The position numbers and the translations under genes were made by a program. A stretch of 46,220 nt of DNA from contig JAFXTN010000026.1 of NCBI GenBank assembly GCA_017535785.1, forward strand, positions 1 to 46,220, written 5' to 3'. Origin of the DNA: Butyrivibrio sp. Its GTDB lineage: Bacteria > Bacillota > Clostridia > Lachnospirales > Lachnospiraceae. Below the pieces are notes generated by a model. The model was not told the origin of the DNA. It did no database searches and worked only from the letters and a program-made list of their open reading frames with translations. Of the stretch, positions 1-8,157 are shown piece by piece. Numbering within the stretch: position 1 is the stretch's first letter; every line of letters starts with the position of its first letter.

Positions 1-200
1 ACAGTCTCCATTTAAACTGCCACTTTCAGGAAATATGCAAAAGTAGCAGAGAAGAACCTCAAAGTTGAACTGCTACTATGGCAAGAATAAGCATAGTGGC
101 AGGACAAAAGCCAACAGCAAGTTAATCAGAAGTTAATCGCATAAATTCAAGTTTGTAGGGGCCTTTATCTTTTGATTTAATGTAACAAGGGATTAAAAAA

Positions 201-1022
201 ATGACAGAAAAAACGTATAAGACTTCCAACGGATCAATCCATTATTGGGTAAATGAAAAAAAGGAAAAGACGAAGGTACAGTTGGTTTTTCTCCCTGGAT
301 TAACGGTTGATCATAGGTTGTTTGATAAACAGGTAGAAGCCTTCGAGGATAAGTATTCAATTTTTGTCTGGGATGCTCCGTCACATGCTGCGTCTTATCC
401 TTTTGATTATGATTATGATCTTGCGGACAAAGCAAGGTGGTTGAATGAGATTCTAATCCGAGAGGGCTATAACCGTCCTGCCCTTATTGGACAGTCAATG
501 GGCGGATATTTAAGCCAAATGTACGCAGAACTGTATCCTACCAGAATTTTTGGTCTGATAAGCGTGGATTCTGCTCCTTTGAAAAAAGAATACTACACCG
601 GATTGGAACTGTGGCTACTAAAGAGGATGGAACCGGTATATCGTTGGTACCCTTGGAAACGCTTGATGAAGGATGGTACTAACGGAGTTGCCACGACAGA
701 ATATGGGAGAAAGCTTTGCCTGGATATGTGGTCGAATTATGAAGATGATCATGATCACTATACGAAGTTGGCAGGATTTGGATTTGAGATATTGGCAAAG
801 GCTGTTGAGGAAAATCGTTCCTATGATATCCCGTGCCCGGCTCTTTTGATTTGCGGAACCAAGGATCATGCCGGATCTTGTATTCGATACAACAAAGCGT
901 GGCATAAGAAAACCGGTATTCCAATCAAGTGGATAGAAGGCGCAGGACATAATTCCAATACGGATCGGCCGGAAGAAATCAACAAGATTATAGAGCGATT
1001 TATAGCTTCACTAGAACAATAA
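201..1022 (+). CDS. alpha/beta hydrolase
   Basis: A 273-residue cytosolic alpha/beta-hydrolase-fold protein. The nucleophile elbow GQSMGG places Ser99; Asp222 (in CGTKDH) and His250 (in GAGHNS) complete a catalytic triad in the expected order and spacing. The segment LPGLTVDH near residue 31 fits the oxyanion-hole strand. No signal peptide is visible. The start is supported by an AAGGG-type SD about ten bases upstream. It stands alone, convergent with the S41 peptidase gene. The substrate cannot be told from sequence: esterase, lactonase and C-C hydrolase relatives share these motifs. Confidence 0.85.
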   Translation: MTEKTYKTSNGSIHYWVNEKKEKTKVQLVFLPGLTVDHRLFDKQVEAFEDKYSIFVWDAPSHAASYPFDYDYDLADKARWLNEILIREGYNRPALIGQSMGGYLSQMYAELYPTRIFGLISVDSAPLKKEYYTGLELWLLKRMEPVYRWYPWKRLMKDGTNGVATTEYGRKLCLDMWSNYEDDHDHYTKLAGFGFEILAKAVEENRSYDIPCPALLICGTKDHAGSCIRYNKAWHKKTGIPIKWIEGAGHNSNTDRPEEINKIIERFIASLEQ

Positions 1023-1059
1023 ATCGGAGTATAAACGACAAAGGTAAATTCTAGTTTGT

Positions 1060-1117
1060 CTAAGGAGGGTTGGCGGTCCAAAACAAAATAGGCCACTAAC
1101 CCCGTCCCTTAGGGCCA
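1060..1117. repeat. REP-like imperfect inverted pair
   Basis: Two arms face each other around an AT-rich centre. The right arm (1092-1117, read on the minus strand) contains GGGACGGGGTTAGTGG; the left arm (1060-1079) begins with CTAAGG and is a degraded version of the same word. A second copy of the core lies at 4744-4772. The element sits directly after the stop codons of two convergent genes, which is where REP/BIME-type palindromes are usually tolerated. Confidence 0.5.
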
Positions 1118-1123
1118 TGCTTT

Positions 1124-2863
1124 TTACTGCTTATCGAGGTAGTCAACAGCCCACTCAAGCTCGTAATCTTCACCTTCGCTGAGTATTTTTAAAGCGGCTT
1201 CCTTGTCGAAAGGAATGCGTACTTCCACAGGATTACGGCTTACTCTGTCGGCTCTTGTGTCAATGTTGGGGACACCCTCTTCGTTCAACATGAGCTCAGT
1301 GGGATAAGACAATGTGACTTCTGCGCCTGACAAGATGCATTGGCCGCCTATAGCCTGATTACAACCGTTGGGATCGGTTATTCCCGCAAGGGTTACGTTG
1401 GGGAGCCTGGATAGATATAAACAAGTTCCGTCACCTGCACTTAAGCATCGTAGATTTGTAAGTACCACAGCATTGAGATATGCGAATTCACCGTCGCCTT
1501 TGATGCTGTGATCCGGGGATGTGCAGATATATTTGCCATTCTTGCGGTATCCGAAGCCCTGGCCGTAGAAATGTTCTGTGGTCAAAAGATCTCCCAATGC
1601 CATTCCGATCTCGTCATAGCCGCCTCCGTTGGCACGCATATCTATTACAAGTTGTTCCATTCCCTGAGCTTTGAGATCTCGAAGCTTTTTGCGGAACATT
1701 TCTCTTGCCCACTTGTGGTCTCCTGTCATATATCCCATGTTATCTTCAGTGCTATCAAGTGACGTTATCTCTGCATTTAGTTTGATGTAGCCTACTTTGT
1801 CGCTTAGCATCTTGGTGCTGAAGTTGTCTTCCACCAGTTTTTCAAAGCCTTCCGTAGCTATATATCCCCATCCGCGAAAAAGAGTGCTGTATACATTTTT
1901 AAGAGTATCTTCTTCACCAAGATCCTTTAATGTGACAGCTTTTTCTTTTCCATCCTTATCCAAAAAGCTTACATCAACAGTATCGCCTCCGGTCCTTGAA
2001 ACTTCCATATATGAGAGGAACTGATCATTGCGTTCTACGGGCATTCCCTGATCGGGAACATTCTCTTTTACCGCAACATCAATAGGCATATTGTCCCATT
2101 TGGTAATAACTGTTCCGTCTTCTATTCCGAGCTTGTTAACTTCGGGTGAGGTAGCTACAGCGATGACCTGTCCGTTATCAACACGCACTGTGGCAAGACC
2201 GTATTCATGTGTATCTTCTGTGATAGGATATTGTTCTTCATCGAAATCATAATTCACCCAAACATGACCATCGTGCAGTTCCTTTCCGAATGCGTCAACT
2301 GCTTTATAGAATTTGGCGGGATCATGTTCTTTTTCAGCTTCTTTTACAAGAGGCATATATTTATCTTCAAGAGAAGCAAAATCAACTTCCTTCCATTCCT
2401 TGAGGACATAGGACTTGTCCATGGTAGCGATCATCTTGTGGAAAGATTTGGTATAGCTGTCATTCGCGAAATTGTATGTGTGAAAAGGTGAAGAAGTAAG
2501 ACTGATAATAATGCAGGCAGCGGAAGCTAATCCCAATAATACGTTAGCAGCCTTATATCCGATCTTTCTTCTTGAAAAAGGGAAAAGAATAAGCGGGCTG
2601 ACTGCATACAAATACATAAATTTGTAATCACCCAAAAGCGGAAGATAGCCGCGTACGTATATAAGGAAGTGTATGCCCGCAATAACAGGGGGAATAAGGC
2701 AGAGCAGTTTCCATAAGCTCATTTTGTAATAATCATTCCGCCATCTCTTATGCAGTATCCTGAGGATGATCAGCATAGCCAGGATCGCAAGGTGCCAAAC
2801 AATCTGGACTCTATTTATCGTCATAAATTGGGCAAGTAAAGTGCCAAATACTTTTTTTATCAT
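1124..2863 (-). CDS. membrane-anchored S41 family peptidase homologue
   Basis: A 579-residue protein with about four N-terminal membrane spans (roughly residues 21-38, 52-75, 82-97 and 104-122) followed by an extracytoplasmic peptidase region. Residues 150-205 resemble the N-terminal helical part of tail-specific proteases (ELHDGHVWV). Residues about 218-310 look like a PDZ-type module. VIDMRANGGG (407-415) is the S41 core strand, and the predicted nucleophile is Ser475 in LSAGDG. The usual downstream Lys of the Ser-Lys dyad is not obvious, so activity is uncertain. The start has an AGGAGAG SD. Its role could be protein turnover or processing at the membrane. It is transcribed alone, convergent with the hydrolase gene. 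Confidence 0.75.
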   Translation of the reverse strand: MIKKVFGTLLAQFMTINRVQIVWHLAILAMLIILRILHKRWRNDYYKMSLWKLLCLIPPVIAGIHFLIYVRGYLPLLGDYKFMYLYAVSPLILFPFSRRKIGYKAANVLLGLASAACIIISLTSSPFHTYNFANDSYTKSFHKMIATMDKSYVLKEWKEVDFASLEDKYMPLVKEAEKEHDPAKFYKAVDAFGKELHDGHVWVNYDFDEEQYPITEDTHEYGLATVRVDNGQVIAVATSPEVNKLGIEDGTVITKWDNMPIDVAVKENVPDQGMPVERNDQFLSYMEVSRTGGDTVDVSFLDKDGKEKAVTLKDLGEEDTLKNVYSTLFRGWGYIATEGFEKLVEDNFSTKMLSDKVGYIKLNAEITSLDSTEDNMGYMTGDHKWAREMFRKKLRDLKAQGMEQLVIDMRANGGGYDEIGMALGDLLTTEHFYGQGFGYRKNGKYICTSPDHSIKGDGEFAYLNAVVLTNLRCLSAGDGTCLYLSRLPNVTLAGITDPNGCNQAIGGQCILSGAEVTLSYPTELMLNEEGVPNIDTRADRVSRNPVEVRIPFDKEAALKILSEGEDYELEWAVDYLDKQ

Positions 2864-3139
2864 ATAACTCTCCTCGTAATCTATTGATTCATTTTAGTAG
2901 CGTCTGTAGCGGCTTTCCGGCATAATACTGCACTAGACGTACTACGATAGCAATACTATGTTTGTAGTGGTAATAATAAACTCTTTCGTCCGGTTTGTCA
3001 ACACATGGTATCATTGTCATAGAACGTTCTGAAATTCTAATACCACAGGAAGAAAGCTTATCTCGTTTGGCTTTTGAAAAAACAGAAAAGACCGTACTCC
3101 CGGCCGTAGATAAAATTTGAATCAGATTGGAAAAAGAAA

Positions 3140-3712
3140 ATGCTTATAACCCTATTTTTTATATTTGCAAAAATCGGACTGTTCACCTTTGGAGGTGGAT
3201 ATGCCATGATCTCAATAATCGAAGATATCTGTGTCAGGCAGAAAAAATGGATAACACATGAGGAAATGATGAACATGACTGTTGTGGCTGAATCTACGCC
3301 CGGCCCAATAGCGATCAACTGCGCGACCTTTATAGGTTATAAGCAAAAGGGCTTCGCGGGAGCTGTTGTAGCCACGCTCGGAATGATCATACCCTCATTC
3401 GTTATCATCTATTTGATCTCAATGTTCCTGGATAATTTTCTCGAGATCGTATGGATCGCAAATGCTTTTAAAGGAATCCGCATAGCAGTGGGGATCCTGA
3501 TAATGGATGCAGCTATAAAGATGATCTGCAAGATGAAAAAGAAGGCATTTATGCTCACCATCCTTATATGCTCGTTGATCGTAATGCTCTTGATAAACAT
3601 TTTTGCCTGGAATTTTTCTTCAATAGCTATCATGCTGATCGCCGGCGTTATAAGTCTTTTGATATTTACGATCATGAATGCATCATCTAAGAAAGGTGGT
3701 GCGGTAGAATGA
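3140..3712 (+). CDS. chromate transporter family protein, first half
   Basis: A 190-residue integral membrane protein of the short CHR family. It carries the family's FGGGYAMI motif near residue 17 and ESTPGPIAINCATFIGY near residue 51, followed by several hydrophobic helices. Short CHR proteins are encoded as tandem pairs that together equal one long ChrA transporter, and the next gene is the partner. The stop overlaps the partner's ATG (ATGA). The SD is weak (GGAAAAAG). The name reflects family membership: many clostridial members have no proven link to chromate and may move another oxyanion such as sulfate. Confidence 0.85.
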   Translation: MLITLFFIFAKIGLFTFGGGYAMISIIEDICVRQKKWITHEEMMNMTVVAESTPGPIAINCATFIGYKQKGFAGAVVATLGMIIPSFVIIYLISMFLDNFLEIVWIANAFKGIRIAVGILIMDAAIKMICKMKKKAFMLTILICSLIVMLLINIFAWNFSSIAIMLIAGVISLLIFTIMNASSKKGGAVE

Positions 3713-4263
3713 TTTATTTGGATCTTTTTATTGGATTTCTAAAGGTTGGTCTTTTCTCTTTTGGCGGAGCATACGGCGCTATACCGATCATTAAAGATGT
3801 GGTCATGCATTACAAATGGATGAATGAAGATCAGCTTGCCAATATTATTGCTATCAGCGAAAGCACCCCAGGGCCCATCATGGTCAATCTGGCAACCTAT
3901 GTCGGAAGCACTAAATGCGGGCTGCTCGGCGCAGCTATAGCGACATTTGCGGTGGTTTTACCGGCCTTTTTCATCATCCTGATAGTAATGTTTTTGTTGA
4001 GAAAGATCCTGGATAACCCATATACACAGGCCGTTCTTAGGGGATTAAAGCCATGTATCATCGGGATCATCTTAGCTACAGGCATTTACATGATTGTCAA
4101 AAACAGTGTTTCCCCGTTGGTCCGGGATAATGATGTCGTACCGCTGATGATAGCTGTTATATTGGCACTTATATACTATGGATTTGAACGCATTACCAAA
4201 AAGAAAATTACCCCGATAATTCTGATAGTTATTTCCGCATGTATGGGTGTATTATTATTTTAA
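3709..4263 (+). CDS. chromate transporter family protein, second half
   Basis: A 184-residue membrane protein paralogous to the preceding one, with FGGAYGAIP near residue 18 and ESTPGPIMVNLATYVG near residue 51, and about six hydrophobic segments. It overlaps the upstream gene by four bases and is preceded by an AAAGGTGGT-type SD inside that gene, which implies coupled translation and formation of a heteromeric transporter. Substrate specificity is not visible from the sequence. Confidence 0.85.
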   Translation: MIYLDLFIGFLKVGLFSFGGAYGAIPIIKDVVMHYKWMNEDQLANIIAISESTPGPIMVNLATYVGSTKCGLLGAAIATFAVVLPAFFIILIVMFLLRKILDNPYTQAVLRGLKPCIIGIILATGIYMIVKNSVSPLVRDNDVVPLMIAVILALIYYGFERITKKKITPIILIVISACMGVLLF

Positions 4264-4289
4264 TATGATGGTCCATATGGAGATTAACT

Positions 4290-4742
4290 ATGCACAGATT
4301 ATATGAAAATGATGACATAGCTGTATTCTGGGATTCCGACAAATGCTTTCATGCAAAGAGATGCGTCTGTAACAGTCCTGCGACCTTCGATCCGAAGAGG
4401 AAGCCGTGGATTGACGTAACCCGCGCGGATACCAAGGAAATATGGCAAGCGATACAGCAGTGCCCATCCGGCGCACTCAGCTGCGTATACAGGCATGATA
4501 TCGATGTCGTGATGGATGACGAGAAATGCCGCAGCGTAGCCTATGACGGAGACAAGGAAATCGGTGAGTGCGATTATGAGATCACCGAGAGCGGCTGGAA
4601 CATCTATCATACCGGCGTATCACCTGAGTACAGGGGAAAAGAGATTGCTAAGCGCCTGGTTTTCAAAGTCTTTGAAGCGGCAGACAGAAGCCATGCTAAA
4701 ATTCGGGCAACCTGTTCCTATGCCGCCAAGATGCTGAATTAA
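4290..4742 (+). CDS. [4Fe-4S] mono-cluster domain fused to YjdJ-type GNAT domain
   Basis: A 150-residue two-domain protein. Residues about 1-66 match the divergent single-cluster ferredoxin domain (Fer4_19 type): VFWDSDKCFHAKRC, CNSPATFDP and the closing QQCPSGALSC give Cys19, 25, 27, 58 and 65 as possible ligands. Residues about 78-150 match a small GNAT-like acetyltransferase: VSPEYRGKEIAKRLV is the acetyl-CoA loop and RATCSYA is the terminal strand of the COG2388 type. The combination suggests a redox- or iron-sensitive acetyltransferase, but the acceptor is unknown. It starts 26 bases after the transporter pair and may be co-transcribed. An REP-like element follows the stop codon. Confidence 0.8.
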   Translation: MHRLYENDDIAVFWDSDKCFHAKRCVCNSPATFDPKRKPWIDVTRADTKEIWQAIQQCPSGALSCVYRHDIDVVMDDEKCRSVAYDGDKEIGECDYEITESGWNIYHTGVSPEYRGKEIAKRLVFKVFEAADRSHAKIRATCSYAAKMLN

Positions 4743-4743
4743 T

Positions 4744-4772
4744 TGACCACTAATTCCGTCCCCTCGGGACCA
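4744..4772. repeat. REP-like element, second copy
   Basis: On the minus strand this contains GGGACGGAATTAGTGG, identical to the copy near 1.1 kb except at two positions (GGGACGGRRTTAGTGG). It includes a local hairpin GTCCC-CTC-GGGAC. It lies two bases after a stop codon, as the first copy lies directly after another. No transposase gene of the RAYT type is present in the window. Confidence 0.5.
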
Positions 4773-4804
4773 AAACTCAAAAATATCAGAGGATAATTAC
4801 AACA

Positions 4805-5983
4805 ATGGGTTCTTTATTGATAGCAGTTATTTATTTGATCTTTATCAGCTTGGGATTACCGGATTCTTTATTGGGTTCGGGCTGGCCCAAGATGCAGGTG
4901 GTATTTGATGTACCGTCGTCTTATGCCGGATATGTATCAATGACCATATGCTTCATGACTATCGTTTCGGCACTCATAAGCCCCAAGGTCATTAAGCGCT
5001 TCCACACGAAGTGGATCGTGATCTTTTCCATAATGCTCACAGTGCTTGGACTTCTGGGCTTCTCTATTTCAGGAAGTTATGCAATGCTGTTCATATTTGC
5101 TATTCCTTTCGGTCTTGGCGCGGGAGCGATAGATGCTTCCGTCAATCACTATGTTGCCAATAACTATTCGGGAGCAGTAATGAATTTCCTGCACTGCTTC
5201 TATGGAGTGGGCGCTGTTATAAGCCCCTCGATCATGGCGCTGGCACTTAGATATGCAAGATGGAATGAAGGCTACCGCTGGACAGCATATCTGCAAACAG
5301 CGATACTGCTTGTCTGCATTTTATCCTTGCCGCTCTGGAAAAAGAATGAAGAAGACAGAAGCGAAGAGTTAGCTGACAGCGCAGGAACAAGAGAGACACT
5401 AAAGGTTCCCGGCGTAATGCTTACGCTTATCGCATTCTTTGCGTACTGCGCGGGTGAAGCCACATGCTTCCTCTGGACACCCAGCTTTTTTGCGGGAACA
5501 AGGGCAGGGCTTAGCGATGAGCTTATCGCATCATTCGGCTCTCTGATATTCGGCGGACTGATGCTCGGAAGGCTGATATCCGGATTTGTTTCAAACAGAC
5601 TCGGCGACAGACTCCTTATCAGAATAGGCATAGTAGTTGAACTTATCGGAATCGTGCTTATCGCGATCCCGTCTCCCGGCTACATGCTTGCCGCAGTGGG
5701 ATTCGTCGTCATCGGAACAGGAATGGGTCCTGTTTATCCTGCGATCCAGCACATGGCTCCCACGAATTTCGGAAAAAGACACAGCGCAGCAGTGATAGGT
5801 CTTCAGATGGCTTCAGCCTACGTTGGAAGCACATTTATGCCCATGGTTTTCGGACAACTCCAGCAGAGAGTAGGAATCGGGATAATGCCGATATATCTTT
5901 TGATATTTGCGATATTGAATATCGGAATGCTTGAGTTTACTTATAAGACGATCAGTAACAGGACTGCTAAAAAGAGCTTGTAA
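4805..5983 (+). CDS. MFS transporter
   Basis: A 392-residue polytopic membrane protein with about twelve hydrophobic segments in two six-helix halves joined by a charged loop around residues 178-198 (KKNEEDRSEELADS). The first helix motif SLGLPDSLLGSGWP and the glycine-rich FAIPFGLGAGAIDASVN resemble FucP/YfkF-like major facilitator proteins, many of which carry sugars. The start has a GAGGAT SD about ten bases upstream. It is monocistronic, between an REP-like element and a separate promoter. The substrate is not assignable. Confidence 0.85.
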   Translation: MGSLLIAVIYLIFISLGLPDSLLGSGWPKMQVVFDVPSSYAGYVSMTICFMTIVSALISPKVIKRFHTKWIVIFSIMLTVLGLLGFSISGSYAMLFIFAIPFGLGAGAIDASVNHYVANNYSGAVMNFLHCFYGVGAVISPSIMALALRYARWNEGYRWTAYLQTAILLVCILSLPLWKKNEEDRSEELADSAGTRETLKVPGVMLTLIAFFAYCAGEATCFLWTPSFFAGTRAGLSDELIASFGSLIFGGLMLGRLISGFVSNRLGDRLLIRIGIVVELIGIVLIAIPSPGYMLAAVGFVVIGTGMGPVYPAIQHMAPTNFGKRHSAAVIGLQMASAYVGSTFMPMVFGQLQQRVGIGIMPIYLLIFAILNIGMLEFTYKTISNRTAKKSL

Positions 5984-5987
5984 TTAA

Positions 5988-6017
5988 TTGACTAAATAAC
6001 AATCAGAAAAGTATAAT
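5988..6017 (+). promoter_or_regulatory. sigmaA-type promoter of the diguanylate cyclase gene
   Basis: TTGACT (5988-5993) and a perfect TATAAT (6012-6017) are separated by 18 bases, about 60 bases before the start codon of the cyclase gene. Confidence 0.7.
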
Positions 6018-6076
6018 ATTTTTATAGATCTTTTTCACCGAACAATTTTTTTTCAGACAAACAACGGGTGACTCTT

Positions 6077-7384
6077 ATGATGGATAAAGCATTGGAACAG
6101 TACGATATTCAAGATATTATGGAACTACTTAGAGATAATGTTGCTATCGTATTAATTGCTGATACCGAGGTCAATAAATACAGGGCGCTGATCCGTAATA
6201 ACAAGTATGCGGATTTCCTTGAAGAAACAGGAAGCTATGAGGATCTCATTCACACTCTGTGGTTTCACATTTCCGGCTCAAATGAAAAGATATCGGATGA
6301 ATACAGTGCGTTTGTGTCTTACTACGGAAAATTCAAAGGAAAATACAGCAGAAAGATAAAAGTATTTATCGATGAAGGCGATACACCTACCGTAATGCAG
6401 ATGACGGTTTATCCGATAAAAGATACTTCTAAGTATGTTTATGTCATGGATGAGCTGTACGATGAATACGTTCAGGATCATATGACAACCGGTAAGGTTA
6501 ATACCACGATCCAGAATACATTTTTATTCTCGATGTATGTTGATCTTGTCAGCGATACCACCAGCAGTATCAGTGTCACCGAGGTTTCGGAAGAAGTTAT
6601 AAATGCTGATATCAAGTACAGTGATTGGCGTCTGATGACAGTTAACATGATCTGGCCTGAGGATCAAAAACAATTTCTCAAGATAACAGACCCGGATTAT
6701 CTGAGAAAACATCTGGCGCGCGGTCGTACAACTTCTTTTGACTGCCAGATGCAGAACCTCGAAGGAAAGTTTATCTGGGTTAAGCTGATCTTCAGCAGAG
6801 CCATGACCAAGAGCGAGGAAGACTTCAGATTCGTCTTCATGGTTCAGAACATCCACGAATCTTCAGTGGAACTTTTTTCTGAACTTCAAAAATACGAGAG
6901 GCTGGCACAGTACGACACGCTTACCGAGCTACTTAACCAGGGCAGCATCAAGACTGAGATAATCAATGGCGTTGAAAGAAATCATCGGGGTGGAGAAGAT
7001 GTATCGATAATGATGCTCGATCTTGATTATTTCAAGAAAGTGAATGACACCTATGGCCATGCTGCCGGTGATGTTGTGCTTAAATCGCTCGGAAATCTGT
7101 TAAAAGAGTTTATTGCGGACGAAGATGTCTCGATCGGAAGATGGGGCGGCGAAGAGTTCGTGGTCGTATATAACGGAAAATCCGGAGACGATCTCTACAA
7201 TATTGCCGATGATCTCAGGAAAAAAGTTGAGACCACCGAATTCCCCAAGATCGGCCACGTTACATGCTCTATCGGAGTTACGCAGATAAAAGACGATGAT
7301 TCTTTTGAGGAGGCATTCGACCGCATGGATAAGGCGATGTATCTGTCAAAAGAAAACGGAAGAAATACCGTGACTTTGGTATAA
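6077..7384 (+). CDS. diguanylate cyclase with GGEEF domain
   Basis: A 435-residue cytosolic protein predicted to make cyclic di-GMP from two GTP. The C-terminal GGDEF domain (about residues 275-435) has DTLTELLN at its start, the metal-binding LDLDYFKKVND segment and the active-site loop GGEEF (357-361). The inhibitory RxxD site normally five residues before this loop is absent (DEDV instead), so product inhibition at that site is not expected. The N-terminal 260 residues look like two PAS-like sensory regions and carry no membrane span. ATG at 6077 is preferred over the upstream GTG at 6068, because GGGTGA then acts as the SD; ATG at 6080 is also possible. Confidence 0.88.
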   Translation: MMDKALEQYDIQDIMELLRDNVAIVLIADTEVNKYRALIRNNKYADFLEETGSYEDLIHTLWFHISGSNEKISDEYSAFVSYYGKFKGKYSRKIKVFIDEGDTPTVMQMTVYPIKDTSKYVYVMDELYDEYVQDHMTTGKVNTTIQNTFLFSMYVDLVSDTTSSISVTEVSEEVINADIKYSDWRLMTVNMIWPEDQKQFLKITDPDYLRKHLARGRTTSFDCQMQNLEGKFIWVKLIFSRAMTKSEEDFRFVFMVQNIHESSVELFSELQKYERLAQYDTLTELLNQGSIKTEIINGVERNHRGGEDVSIMMLDLDYFKKVNDTYGHAAGDVVLKSLGNLLKEFIADEDVSIGRWGGEEFVVVYNGKSGDDLYNIADDLRKKVETTEFPKIGHVTCSIGVTQIKDDDSFEEAFDRMDKAMYLSKENGRNTVTLV

Positions 7385-7421
7385 GATAAAAGACATAAAG
7401 AAACAAAAGGACAGGATGATA

Positions 7422-8072
7422 ATGCTTGAAAAAATGGACAATTTCTTCACTGCGCGCGTCGACGGATACGACGAACACATGAAGAGCAATATAGAAGGCG
7501 CTGATGTATTCTACGGTTATACGGCTTCGCTACTACCAAATACAGAAGGCGCTAAAGTACTTGATCTTGGTTGCGGGACCGGACTTGAACTGGAAGAGTT
7601 CTTTGAGGTTAATCCAAGCGCCAAGGTTACGGGAATAGACCTTACACAGTCTATGCTCGATGCACTGAAGGCAAAGTTCCCGGGAAAAGACATTACACTT
7701 GTATGCGGTTCATATTTTGATGAGACGTTTGGTGAAGATAAATATGACGCCGCCGTATCGGTTGAGTCTTTGCACCACTTCACCAAAGAGGAAAAGATAC
7801 CTCTTTATTCCAAGCTTTGCAAAGCACTTACATCCAAAGGATATTTTATCCTGACGGATTGCTTTACCTTTTCGGATGAAGAAGAGATCTCGCTGAGAGA
7901 GGAACTTCTTAAGATCAGAAAAGAGCTTGATCTGCCCGATGGTGAGTTCTATCACTTCGATACACCGCTCACGGTGGAGCATGAAAAAGAAGCGCTTCTG
8001 GCGGCAGGCTTTTCATCAGTGGATGTGCTTAAGAACTGGGATAAGACATATACGCTCAGGGCAAACAAATAA
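7422..8072 (+). CDS. class I SAM-dependent methyltransferase
   Basis: A 216-residue cytosolic protein with the Rossmann-fold SAM-binding motif VLDLGCGTGLELEEFF, followed by VTGIDLTQSML (motif II acidic residue) and DAAVSVESLHHF (motif IV-like). This is the UbiE/Methyltransf_25 type, usually acting on small molecules. An upstream in-frame ATG at 7416 exists, but its distance to the AAAGGACAGG SD is too short, so the second ATG is chosen. It follows the cyclase gene by 37 bases and may share its transcript. An intrinsic terminator follows. The substrate is unknown. Confidence 0.85.
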   Translation: MLEKMDNFFTARVDGYDEHMKSNIEGADVFYGYTASLLPNTEGAKVLDLGCGTGLELEEFFEVNPSAKVTGIDLTQSMLDALKAKFPGKDITLVCGSYFDETFGEDKYDAAVSVESLHHFTKEEKIPLYSKLCKALTSKGYFILTDCFTFSDEEEISLREELLKIRKELDLPDGEFYHFDTPLTVEHEKEALLAAGFSSVDVLKNWDKTYTLRANK

Positions 8073-8087
8073 GATGATAAAAAACAA

Positions 8088-8127
8088 ACCTCCGACTTCA
8101 AACTTGCTGAAGACGGAGGTCTTTTTA
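8088..8127 (+). terminator. intrinsic terminator after the methyltransferase gene
   Basis: ACCTCCGACTTC pairs with GAAG-A-CGGAGGT around a short loop and is followed by CTTTTTA. It lies between two convergent genes. Confidence 0.85.
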
Positions 8128-8157
8128 TACTCTATAAATTTCAATCACCACACCGGA

